Counted from the stretch's first letter, positions 22,195-34,300 are shown. The stretch: 43,394 nt of DNA from Planoprotostelium fungivorum (GCA_003024175.1 MDYQ01000225.1:1-43394); one strand, 5' to 3'. Notes: generated from the sequence alone by a model not told the origin. Program-made: numbers and translations.

Positions 22195-23502
22195 TCAATA
22201 TCTAAAGACATTCATCAGCCGTGCACCTCCCATCATCATCGCGATGGACGTCACCTCATCGGCGGACTCGAGTCTAGATAAGAGGTCTCTGCAAGTGGAG
22301 ACCCTCTCATCCTTTGGAATCGTAGACAGAGCGACAAAGAACTTGTTCGTGGCGTTCTCGAGTTCGTTGGCTGTATGAATTTCAATACGATGAGTCGTTG
22401 TAGATAAGAGGTCCATACCTGGTACGACGCCGCTGTCCATCGGAACATCGTTAGAGGACACCGTTCCATTCTCTACCTTGTATTGTTCTCCCGACATCTC
22501 AGTGGACACTTGTTCTAAGACATTCATCAGTCTCATCATCACGATCGTCGTGATGTTCGAAACTTTCATCATGTTGAAAAATAAAATGAAATAAAATGAT
22601 TCCTTCGATATGTGAATGATTTACCTTCTCCGTTTGTGGGGAGAGCAGAGAGAGGCAGATTTGGATCGACGAACAACTTTTGGATGATGAAGTGGAAGAA
22701 TCTCTGATGTTCGCTGTGCTGCAGCTGCAGCTGCTGCTCCATGCGGGACAGGGACTCGGCGACGCTGATCTGTGGACTGTTGAGAACCAAAGAGTTGACT
22801 CCAGAAGATTGAGTCATCTTCTTCGTCTCGCTGTCTCTTCTCTGTAGAAGATGTGAGTCCATATGATGGGATGGCATATCATGTTCCATACCTGAGTGAC
22901 CTTCGAGATGACCTTGATGGGTTGAGTGACGACGGTGCATTGAGAGGTGGGATTGTATTTCGAATCGGTGGCCGTAATGCGGACTCGAAACAACATGTCT
23001 TCGTGTTGAGAAGATAAAACCTGTGTTCGTCTCAGATGGGAAGGAGAATTACTTGTGTCTTCACCTTCACTCTCAGCTCTGCAACAGCCTTGTATGTGTC
23101 GAAGATGTTAATCTTGTAATCCATCGGTTCGCTCTTGACGTAAGAGACCTGAGAAGAATTACAATCATGTAAGAGAGGCTCTGAGAGAGGATGTGAATTG
23201 TAATTGTATATCACCTCAACGGTCTCGGTATCTTCCTTATCCCAATCGTAAACCAACTTTGCGTCCAGATTCGCGCGTGAGAGATCGAAATTGGAGGCGA
23301 TGTCCAGATTGAAGACAATGTTCTTCACGACGACGTGCACCTGTCCATCCATCAGGATCCTCAAAGGGACCTCCTCCATCACCTGTTTGAGAGTCCCTCC
23401 CTTCGAGAACTTCTCCACCAACACGCTTCCCTGCGATAAGATCTGCATCTGAGGATTGTCTACTTGCTGCATTGCAGTCATCTTCTCTTCTGTCTCATCC
23501 AT
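22195..23502 (-). CDS. Putative Ig-fold transcription factor (CudA/STAT-like?)
   Basis: Six minus-strand exons (23215-23502, 23053-23148, 22892-23020, 22625-22841, 22419-22514, 22195-22370) give 333 residues in frame. The first 170 residues alternate beta strands (VLVEKFSKGGTLKQVMEEVP, VHVVVKNIVFNLDIAS, AELRVKVKTQVLSSQ) and end in LFRVRITATDSKYNP ... VTQPIKVISKVTQ. That last element, a strand with a short basic turn, is typical of p53/Rel/STAT-type immunoglobulin-fold DNA-binding domains and of the amoebozoan CudA family as I remember it. After it come a Gln-rich coiled helix (MEQQLQLQHSEHQRFFHF) and a tail with no motif I know. The assignment is inference; only the beta-rich architecture is seen. 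The start faces the myotubularin gene 221 bases away. One intron is only 32 nt (23021-23052). Confidence 0.6.
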
Positions 23503-23723
23503 CAGCTCCTGCCATCCTTACACCCTGCGAAGATGGTCTCACGTGTGCGTGGAAAAGATTCTTAGAAAGTGCTCCCTCTTCTTCTCCTCCTCTGTATCAG
23601 AATTTTCTCTTGGAACGTTGTTTTCGGATAATTTCACGTTAACTACCGCGAGAGCGATGCATCGTGGACCGAAAATTTCCGTGAAAGGTGGAGGCCAGAG
23701 TTCAATCATTTGAACCGGAGATC

Positions 23724-26700
23724 ATGAACATTGGTGGAGAGAGCCACAGACCTTCAGATCCGTCGGTGTCTACGTCGGCGTCGTCGAGGAGACAGACGTT
23801 CCAACATAGCCCATCGACATCACCTCACTCGTTGGAGATCCCTTCGAAAGTGAAGAGGGGAGGATTCAGGGTGAGCATCGTAGGATAGAGACTTTCGGGG
23901 ATCGGGCCATCCGAACATGGAAATCATGTCACGGTCCATCTGATACCGATGCAGTTGTTCTATAAATCTCACAAGAATGAAGTCATATTACAAGTTACGA
24001 GCAGCGTCGGTGGACCACCTCGATCCATCAAGATTGTAGATATGAACACCCCCGTAAAAACCGTCTTGAAGACTCTACGGTAAGATATAAATCATCCGCT
24101 TCTCTTCATGTAGATTGATTAGGATTCGTCTTGTAAATCGTCACACACATACATTAAATCACGTCTGTGGATTACGATGCATAATGTGATTGATCGATGA
24201 ACAGAGAGACGTGCACAGAAGAGGCCAGCTTCAAGAATCCCGTGTTGATCATGACGCGAACGGAAACCAATGATGACATCCTATTAGATGGAGAGCAGAC
24301 ACTCGCAGCTTACGACGTGGCAACGAACGTGAGAATCGTTTCTCTTCACTCTCATCCATTCCTCGGTCAATGTGAACAAATTGAAATGTTACACATCGAC
24401 CTCATCGTGTATGACGATACATCATCTACATCGAACATATCATCTACTTTATCTTCATCCAATCACCCATACCATGCGTCACCATCACCATCACCTCCAT
24501 TTTCTCCATCTACAACGCTCAATTTTTCCAGCAACACTTTTTATGGACCGATCGATCCATGGTACGTAACGATGAGCACCGTTACCTCAAAGTCTTATCA
24601 CCCGATCGCGTCTCTTATCTGTTACGCTTTCCCAGGGAAATGACCCAAATATCCGATCTCTTTCGAGTGTGCGTGGAGAGGGTGAATACGTACGTACGTT
24701 ACGCAGGACTACAACGGTGTAGATACCCGATCTGAACCGGCCGGACATACGATATTACGGATTATTTCACGAAGTAGAAGATTTTCTGACGTACCTGAGA
24801 CCTGAGACGCTATTGGAAGAGCACTCCATCTTAGAATTGGTGAGATGTCCATGGCGTATCTTTCATCCGTCATGATCGCGATCACACGATCGATCGTCGG
24901 ATGAGGTCCGATCATCATCCATTGCGATCGATCGGATCGATCATCAATCAGACATCACCATCGATCCATCGTTCCACATCCTACGTTCATACAACGACCA
25001 TCTCCCCACTTCATCTACAACGACACACATGAGACACCATGACACATCATCAGGACGTATTAGAGATCAACAAAGCACCCCTGTACGAATTCGAGTACCT
25101 CCTCACAGCAGAAGAAGAAGCAGATCCACCAAAGACGATTCTACTGGAAGAGACGACCACCATACGTCAGCTCCTTCGCACTATCGTGGACACTCGGGTG
25201 ACAGAAACGAAGCGTAACGATGGTGACTATACGAAATTTCGATCTACGTATCACTCGTTGTAGATGGCCACACCTTCCCACGCGTCTCACATTTTTTTAG
25301 AATTTGGACTGATTCATGTCCCGTTGTCTGGGACAACCAATTTAGAATTCGAAGACGAAGACGAGATGCTGCTCAACCTCAAAATGAAAGTATTCGTGAG
25401 GGCTCGTTGTAGATTGACCCCTCTGATGACGTAGGATCTCATCGTGGTCTACCCCGGATCCGATACCGTTCAATCTACAACGGTTCAATCCATGCCTACG
25501 ATCAAATTGCACGTGAAGATGACACCGGACACCATACCTTCTATCGAGGACATGCAGGTGAGATCTATATGTTCTATCCGTGAGACGGATGTGTGAGATG
25601 TGATGTGTACGTCACATTGAAAAGCGAATCGTTTGATCGGAAAGTGTGCGATGAATGGTGACGATGATGATGTGATGAATGTGGCGGATAGACATATATG
25701 AATGATGATGATCATGTGATGATGAAGTAGTGGATATAAGATATTTCATGGTCATAAATGAATACGAAGAATTGATTTTGTTACAGAAATTGGACATCGC
25801 GAACAAATTGGAGCTTGAAGATGGAGAAGAGGTGGGACGTATGACGTCATACCAACTCGTCACGATATATCTCTGACACACTGACAGATGGTGACATCGC
25901 TTCCCTTCGTCTCTTATCACAACCCGAAATTTTCTCCGAAAGTTTGGCAGGGACAATTTGCCATCACGAACGTGAGTCAACTGTCGTCTTCTAGATTTCA
26001 ACGAGATTTCCAGTTTCGCATCATCTTCATATCTGATTGGGACGACGATCCGTACATGGTGAGTCTTCGTCCCAAAATGCGAAGAATAAAATCGAATAAA
26101 ACGACTGAACCACGCAGAAAGCATTCTTTCACGTTCCCCTCCTCACCGTGGCCAAAGTCGAGAAGATCGGAAGAAAGAAGGTAATGATCCGATATTTCTC
26201 CGAAATTTCGTTGACATTTCAGGTCGGACAAGTCTATGCGCTCAGTCTCACTTGCAGAGATTTTCGAACGATGGTATTCGATTTCGACCGGAGATCATCG
26301 TCCAGGAGGAAGATGTTTGCTCTATTGGATCAATTGTGTTTCCCGCGTGAGTCTATTCATCGTTTAGCAATCGGTGGCATCACCATCACATCGTCACATG
26401 ATCATCGTGATGTCATCATCATCCCATCATGATGCGATCATCATAACACATCAACTACAACGACATCACGATCCATGCATCATCATCACGACATCACTCG
26501 TGACACGATCATCCGATCACGATCACGATCACGATCGCGATCGTTCTACTTGTCATCACCGTGACATCGATCCACACGAACACCTCCACTTACCTCCAAC
26601 AGAGGGAAGAGAGAACACCCCCTACTTTGCCAACACACACTTTTCTTCTCTTAAGAATCGATTGAGAGACGAGACGATCAACGGTTGGTCCCTCTACGAC

Positions 26701-28916
26701 GTCAAGAGAGAATTCGAGAGGATGTTTGGACCGGACGAGGTGAAAATTCGACCGTCTACAACGTTGTAGATTGACGGAGACAGTGTCGGTGGAAGATGAG
26801 TGATATCAATCAGAATTACGAGTTTTCTTCGACTTATCCGAGGACCCTCGTATTACCCGCGGGATTTCCGGACGAGAAGTTGAAATCTGTGGGAAATTTC
26901 AGGAGTAAAGCGAGAATACCAGTGAGTCATCTACAACGATGTAGATGGGTGACAGAGAACAGGCGCTGACGTACAGTCACGTGAATGGCGCGACGATATG
27001 TAGGGCATCACAACCTCTGGTGGGCTGATTTTCATGATGATTTTTCGTATAGTCGTCGTATGATCAGATCATGATCGTCACGTGATCTCATCATCAGCTC
27101 CATCACTCATCACATGTCACTTCAACATGTCAACACATCACTTCAACACATCATCACATCACTTCGACACATCATCATCACATCATCACTTGCACAGCAT
27201 CATCGCGATGACACGCTCATCATCACCCTTCACTCACCCTCTCCAGGTTGGATTGAAGAGAACGAGATGTCCAGAAGATGAACAACTCCTCCACGCCATA
27301 CGTGCTGCCAGCGGCGGAGACATCGAATATCACATCTACGATGCCAGGTAGATTTCGACGAAATTTCACCGATTTACACACGCGCAGACCGCTGAAAAAT
27401 GCGATTGCGAATATCGCGGGGGGTGGAGGTTACGAGAATTTGGAGACGTACAGTAAGACGACGATCGAGTTTCTAAATATAGGAAACATCCATGTCATGA
27501 GAGATGCTGTGAATAAGATATCGAACATGGTGCAGAGGCCGGAGCCGGGTGAGAATCTTCTAGGAATTTTCTAGCAGATATCTCGAAAATTTCCAAGACA
27601 TCGTGAAAGCATCGCACATCATCCGATCGTGATGTATCACATCAAAGTGCATCATCCGACACACGATCACATCAATCACATCATCATCGATCGCATCATC
27701 ATCATCGATGTCTCACTCTCATCATCAGGTCCGTACTGGTTGAGTGAATTAGAATCGAGCCACTGGCTAGATCACATCCAATTGATCTTAGACGGTGCCC
27801 TCCACATCGTCGATGACATCGAGAAGAAGACTTCCGTCCTCGTACATTGTTCCGACGGCTGGGACCGTACGGCCCAATTATCCGGTGGGCGGGAAAAATT
27901 TCCGAGAAATTTCTGAGGGGAGAAGGTGTGGCGCAGGTCTGCCTGGATTCTTATTATCGGAGCATCATCGGGCTCGGGGTTTTGATCGAGAAGGAGTTTC
28001 TGTCGTTCGGACACATGTTCCAAGAGAGGATCGGACACGGAGATCGGAATTCCGAGGCGCAGAGCAGGTGAGATTTCGATGAAATTTCGATTCTTCCGTC
28101 GTTCCGTTCAATCATCGGAATCGGATCATTCTACAACGATCAAATCAAGATCGCACATCAATCAAATCAAGATTATACATCAATCAAATCACAATTACAC
28201 ATCAATCAAATCAAGATTCCACATCAAATCAAGATTACACATCGATTGATTCACGATTTGATTAGATCCCCCATCTTCCTTCAATTCATCGATTCACTGT
28301 ACCAACTCTCTTGTCAATTTCCCACTTCATTTGAATGGAACGAAAACACACTCATCGCCATACTCGACTCCCTGTACAGGTGAACCGTGAAATCTCGCGT
28401 GTTCCCGCCAAAACTGTACAGCTGCCAGTTTGGTACGTGGCTGTGTAACAACGAGAGGGAGAGGACGATGATGAAGACGAGGACGGTGTCGCTGTGGTCT
28501 CACATGCTGAAGAACGTGGAGAAGTTCAAAAATCCATTCTTTGTGCAATCGACTGGAGTCATCAGGCCTTCCACCAGCATATTGGACATTGTGAGTATTT
28601 TATTCTATTTTATTCTTCATCGACATGTTACAAGTATGATCGAACTTTTCTTTCATGGATTACGATTTTATTTCGTAGAATGAGATTTTCTTTCATAGAA
28701 TACGATTTTTTTCTCCACGTAAATTTCATCTCGTGTGATTCTTTTTCATTTTTTCTTCAGAATTTTTGGAAGGGATATTACTGTCGGTGGCAGAGGAAAG
28801 CTGTCTTCACGGGGGCAAACAGAGACAAGATCGTCAACGACATGATAGAAGAGAAGAAGACATTGGAAGAGAAGGTCAAGGCACTCGAGAAACAGCTGGC
28901 ACTTTTGAATCAGTAA
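23724..28916 (+). CDS. Myotubularin-family phosphoinositide phosphatase with extended N-terminus
   Basis: Removes the 3-phosphate of PI(3)P/PI(3,5)P2 on endosomal membranes. I can chain 22 exons in frame (23724-23870, 23955-24079, 24205-24328, 24532-24681, 24723-24839, 25054-25222, 25301-25389, 25435-25557, 25787-25831, 25888-26058, 26118-26180, 26223-26346, 26603-26739, 26784-26921, 26963-27019, 27247-27347, 27388-27548, 27729-27884, 27926-28067, 28266-28379, 28422-28590, 28761-28916), giving 925 residues. The GRAM/PH part (QGQFAITN ... FRIIFISD ... VAKVEKIG) precedes the catalytic domain with SQPLVGLKR and the active loop HCSDGWDRT, whose cysteine is encoded at 27848-27850; the CxxGWxR signature is intact, so the enzyme should be active. 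A coiled coil ([18 protein letters not shown]) ends it. The first 360 residues are unusual: segments such as [18 protein letters not shown] ... [14 protein letters not shown] look like ubiquitin/RA-like modules. Confidence 0.88.
26755..26770. repeat. Dispersed palindromic element, copy 2
   Basis: TCTACAACGTTGTAGA, a perfect 16-base palindrome in the myotubularin intron 26740-26783. Confidence 0.85.
26928..26947. repeat. Dispersed palindromic element, near-perfect copy 3
   Basis: CATCTACAACGATGTAGATG lies in the next myotubularin intron, some 160 bases after copy 2. Only the centre departs from the palindrome, consistent with two half-sites joined head to head. Confidence 0.8.
27105..27195 (+). 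repeat. CACATCACTTCAACACATCAT repeat in myotubularin intron
   Basis: Tandem imperfect copies of a roughly 20-base unit (CATCACTTCAACACATCAT) inside the 227-base intron 27020-27246. Confidence 0.75.
28135..28262 (+). repeat. ATCAAATCAAGATTACACATC minisatellite in myotubularin intron
   Basis: Five or so copies of a 20-25-base unit, ATCAAATCAAGATTACACAT, fill the intron 28068-28265. The surrounding exons keep frame. Confidence 0.8.
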
Positions 28917-29120
28917 AGACATTTCTCTTTTCAACTCCGTTTTCGTTCTCATGAGAGGTGCACGAGTCATCGTGGACACTGTCTATGGATGATATAGAGG
29001 ATCTTCGCATGCCTCATGCTGCTTCTCGTGATGCCTCCAATTTCATTGTCCTCGTTTGTAATCTTTGTCTACCACCTGTCATCGTTCATTCTCAAGGGAC
29101 GGCGAATTCGCACAGGTCAC

Positions 29121-31212
29121 ATGCGGTGCCCGCCTCTAACTTGTGTGCTTCTGCTGGTCTTCTGTACCATTAGCTATGCGAGGCCCACTACTTTTGAGAG
29201 TGATCTGTTGATTCGAGATCATGATGGAGTGTTCCGAAAGACAGCACCCATCCATCGTAGAGCCGAGCAGGTGAAGACGTGCCTTCGAGAAGAGTTGGAG
29301 ATTGAACGAGTGAGATCAGATATCCGACCAAGATCTCTTCGAGTATGAGGTGGAATATCATTCCAACGTCATTCGATTGGATCAGGAGCACAATCAAGTG
29401 AGTGTCTCGAAAAACATGACTCTCACCTCTCGAACAGATAGATTCCGTTCAATGTTTCTCAAATGATATCATCATCGTGAAGCTCTCTCCCGGATCAGAA
29501 AGTCCATCTTTTCAAGAAGGAGACATTCTTGTCGGTGGTCAAGAATGGGGATGTCTAGATGAGAATGGAGTGGCTCAGAGGTTCGCTGTTCGAGTCCGCG
29601 AATCACACAAGAGAGGCGATACGATCAAGATCAGCACGTCAGTCGTTGGCCAGAAGGATGTATTCAAGACGTTGAGATTGGGTTACAAACCGGTCAAGTA
29701 TCATCAGATGTCGATGGCGTGAGATAACAACGGACGACATTCTTCATCTCATGTTATTGTATAGAGAGGCAAAGAAGGCCGAGTGGGCGAGGTCTCTCTC
29801 TTGGAACTACGACTCTACAAAGAAGAAGGCAGATGGTCCCGTTACATTATACAAGATCGACTGCAAATCACCCGAAGTCAAGGGTAATGCAGAGATGAAG
29901 GCCGTCTGCAGTAAGAACACCGAAGTGAGTCTTTCTTATAGAAGATGAGATGAGCTGTTGGTGTCTGAATGATGATGCTGATTGAAGCAGGTCGATCTCA
30001 TCAACATCAAGTGTTCAAACTGTTACGCCTTCTTTCATTTGGACATGCTCCTCCTCTACGATCAGAACGATCCCAACTCGAAAGATCTCATCACTACAGG
30101 CACCACCCGGATGAATTTAGACGTAACGGTCAGTCTCTCCTCCACTTCTCTCCTCATCTTCACATCATCACATCATCTCTACATCATCACATCATCTCTA
30201 CATCTTCACATCATCTCTACATCTTCACATCATCTCTACATCATCACATCATCGATCATCTTCTGAATCGAACAGGTGTCCTCTTCGATCAAATGGACAA
30301 AGTCACTCTTCTCTCTCGCTCTGTCTTCCCTTCCCATCACCACCTATGGGGTTCCCGGTGTGGCGTCTGTCGGCCTCGAGTTCCAAGTCTCGTTCGACGT
30401 CAGCATAGGGTGAGCATCTACAACCTGCCACATTTCGTGGAATTGACGAATCGACAGGTGGTCTGTCGAGGGAGATGTTACCTCTGGAGGTTATATATCT
30501 GGAAATTTCACGTGTTTTTCTGGATCTACAACGCACAGTGATGAAGATCATTTTTTGGGACTCATGCCTCAGATGAATCCAGTCGAAGTGAAAGCGAAAG
30601 GAGGTGAGTTGTAGATGGACAATAAATCTCACTATAAGTGATTTATTCTTCGCAGGTGGTAGCATCAAGACGACGATCAAAGCGGGCCCACACTTCAAGG
30701 TGAATCGATTCGTTGTGTGAATTAAAATGATTTTCAGGTGTATTTATTCATGAATACGTTCTTCAATGCCTACGCTGAGGTGGCGCCTTATGTCAGCTTC
30801 TCCATGGATTACAGCATCATCACGTTTCCCGCCAAAAAATCTCCCAAACCGAAGGCTATGTACAAAGAGCCGTGGATGCTGGCCAGCTGTCCAGTTCGTC
30901 ACCTCGTAGAGTGGGACTTTCAAATTGGAGCTGCGGTGATGATTCCATCGTCTTTCGTTCATCTGATCTGATGTGATCACATCATCAACATCCGATCATC
31001 CACATCATCTGCATTATCTATCATCCACATACACACACGCTCGTCTCATCATCGACACCGACACACCATCACCTCATCATCCAACCGTGACTGATGACAA
31101 ACGACAGTTGAACGTTGGATTAGACGGAAAGATCATCCCAAAAGCCTACAAGAAGAGTCTACTCGAAACTTCGTGGGACGTCGCTGCAGGCTGTCTCCTT
31201 CCTCTGAAGTGA
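29121..31212 (+). CDS. Secreted beta-rich protein of unknown function
   Basis: Starts with a signal peptide (MRCPPLTCVLLLVFCTISYA at ATG 29121; an ATG at 29016 in the same frame is possible). The chain then reads through short introns, for example 29310-29343 and 29398-29438, to TGA at 31210-31212. A mid-region pattern KCSNCYAFFHLDMLLLYD followed by SLPITTYGVPGVASVGLEFQ and GGYISGNFTCFSG resembles fungal secreted proteins with a Cys-x-x-Cys-Tyr start and long amphipathic beta strands. I could not name a domain with certainty. The 3' part (SIKTTIKAGPHFK, APYVSFSMDYSI, WDVAAGCLLPLK) continues the beta pattern. There is no C-terminal anchor. Introns at 30132-30275 and 30961-31107 are long and made of CATCATCTACATC-like repeats. 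One exon contains the ATCTACAACG element in frame as Ser-Thr-Thr. Confidence 0.65.
30155..30262 (+). repeat. CATCATCTCTACATCTTCA repeat in intron
   Basis: Repeats of ACATCATCTCTACATCTTCA inside the long intron of the secreted-protein gene. Composition matches other GAT/ATC-rich introns. Confidence 0.75.
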
Positions 31213-31307
31213 AGGCTCGATTTCGAAACTCGAGAAAGATTTCTTTTTTTCACGAGAGAATAAAAGTCTATACAATCTTTAATGTTTCGATTCTTCTTTC
31301 TCTTTCT

Positions 31308-34300
31308 TTACGAGTTCATTCTTCTCATCCACTCAAAATTGAAATTGTTCGGGCCGGCTGCGTCTAATAGGAAGATAATCGTGTGGGTCAGATTGACTAT
31401 GTGAAATCAGATGATGTGTGGAGCTGATGTCGATGTGATGACTCACGGTTCATATCTCGTATGGCTCTCATCGATATCGTCGTCCACATGACCTCGTTCG
31501 CACCATCGATGATTGCACCTGCTCGATCACATCACGATGTGTTGATCGATACGGATGCACATCGATGATTTGAAAATGGATACTGATTCACATCGATGAT
31601 GTCGACTGATGACTCACATATGACATCCATCTTATCTGCCGCCCCGGCCAACAACGCATTTCGACTCCGTACGTAATCATCCAACCTATCCCCCATCAAC
31701 ATCACATCGACGATGTCATCCACATGACATCACTCACCCCACGTTCGCGATGAGTGACTCCAGCTTGACGTCCCGCATCAAGTCCCTCTTGTTCATTCTC
31801 ATCTTGGATAAGAAGGCGATGTTGGCGTTCCTGACGATGCCTGCTCGATTCAATAGACAGACTTTGTCTGTGCAGAAGGAAGAGAAGGGCTGCCAGATCT
31901 CTTCTTCTCTGAGGAGGGTTTGAAGGTCTTCTACTCCCAATCGAATCTCATCGAGGGTGAGGACGTATGAGGAGACGAAGTTGATGCGATCGCTCTCGTC
32001 TTGAATGGTCTGTGATGGTGAGTTGATGTGATGATGTGATGTGATGTGATGTGATGATGTGATGTGATGATTGATGTGATGTGATGTGATGATTGATGTG
32101 ATGTGATGTGATGTGATGTGATGTGGTGATGTGATGTGATGTGATGTGATGTGATGATGTGATGTGATGTGATGTGATGGTTGATGTGATGTGATGGATG
32201 ATTCTGATGCGGTAATTGATTTGATGTGATGAATCCACTGATGATCGATTCGATGAACGATGTGATGTGATGATCACCGTGCTCATCACAAAGACGTGAA
32301 CCGAGTGCCCCTCCTTGTGGATGTACCTCTTTACGTAATGTACGTCTCTCATCCTCCCCGATGCAATCTCCTGTGACAGTAGAATGGTCCTGTCCATGTC
32401 ATCAGGATGTGTTCTCTCTGGTACAACGAGACCGTCTCGACCGTACGGGTCGCTGTCTTTGTATCCAAGCATCTGTTTGAACTTGTCGTTGGCAATGATC
32501 GTGTTTGTGTTTGGATCGGCCTGATGACGTCAGATGGGATGCATCGAATGGTTGATGTGATGCCATGATGATGACGTGATTTCATGATGTGATGTGATTC
32601 GCCTTGATGATAGATGTTCACACGGTACATCATTGATGTGAAAGACAATGATATCGTGATGAGATGACACTCACCAGTATGATGCCGATGGGGGCCTTCT
32701 TGTAGATCTCAGCCCATCGATTGGCCGTCATCATCGATGCCTGAGGTGGTAATTGAGACCTCGGAGCTGCGTTCCCAGAATTCCGTCCCAAAAATTGCAA
32801 CTTTTTTCGTCAGTCCGAAAATCACACTTTTTCAAATTTTTTCTCATCCGAAATTAACACTTTTTCAAAAAAAATTTCTCATCCGATTTTCTCTTCCACT
32901 TTTTCAAATTCGAATCTTTTCCTCACGTGTGACATTCCGGGTAGATTCTCTTTTCCCAGTGGTTGAGGTAAAGCCATCGACATACTGGCCAATGCATCAC
33001 CGTAGTACCACACTCCATCCACGGGCTGTGGTAGTCTCTGTCTCTGCGTGGCATTCACGATGGTATCTACACCGAATCTCAGCGAGATCTCGCGGAAATT
33101 TCGAGTTACGTACCCTCGTCCTTCTTCGACGTCTCGAAGGATATGGATTCACCCATGATGGCGAGGTAGCGATCGGCAATCTTGTATTTGTAACCCTTCC
33201 ACACACCGGGTCGATATTGAGAGTTAATTTGGTCGGTCAAAATGTACGAGAAATAAGTTCCGACCTGAAAGAGTGAGCGTTGTAGATGAACGCGTGTGGT
33301 ACGTATGGCGTTGTAGATAGATGATGACGGATTTGTATGAGATTGGTGTTATATGTGTATATCGTGATGAATGATCGATCATGTGGTGATTCATTTCATT
33401 TCATCCATTATCATGATATAGGGAGTCAGAAACAGCGTTGTAGATCATCGAAAAGTGAAAGTAGAAGAGATGAATATTGCGTTGTAGATGGATCATACCG
33501 GGCTATCTCGAATGGCATTGAAATATTCGTTTCGGCCTTTGTAGGCGGGGAACATGTCCGTGTAGTCCATCCCTGTCGATTTGAGCGGGAAGTTTGAAAT
33601 TCAAACGTCTCACCGACGTGCGGGGTGTAGCCTTCACGTCTGTAGAGGGCCGAAATCTTTCCATCGTCAATCATTTTTCGTTCACCAAGAAATAATATTT
33701 TAAATTGATAATCTTTATATGCAGAGAAAATAAAACGATGAAACGTGATGAGAAAATTGAAGAAATATCCTCACATGATTAGACCACACGAAAGTGAATT
33801 TCGCGTCTCCATTATCGTATTGCTCCTGCACATCGTCATCTACAACGTTGTAGATGTCGTCTCACCTGATACCATATTCCAAAGGCAAAGGGTAAGAGGT
33901 GTGCGGAATTTGCCATCAGAAGAGGTAGCTGTTCGTGTCCCTCCACCTGCCACATTCAATTTTCCAATGATATTCACCGCGTAATCGGATTATAGGATAA
34001 TAGGATAATCGGGTAATCGGGTAATCGGATGAGTCCTCACCAGAGGAAACTTTGGCGCTCCTCCTACAGCACCCACCGTCGTCTGTATCTTCTGTGAAAA
34101 TTCCTGCTTTCGATCTACAATGGTCTCCATGGTGACAGATATCAACCCCATGCGTAACGAACGTAATCGCAAGCTCAGCAGCACTCCATCCAGTAGAACT
34201 CGCGGCACATCCAATGTCTTTCGTTCTTTGATGCATGCGGTGAGAGATGACGTCAGTGTCTGTAGGTCCTGGCCGGTGAACATGTTGTGCAGACAAAGAC

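Noticed and set aside
29600-29650. tRNA-like string GTTCGAGTCC
   Set aside because: It lies in a clear coding exon (RVRESHKRGD) and no acceptor or anticodon stem can be built around it.
32016-32275. CRISPR-like regular repeat
   Set aside because: It is a simple-sequence tract with no unique spacers and lies in a eukaryotic intron.
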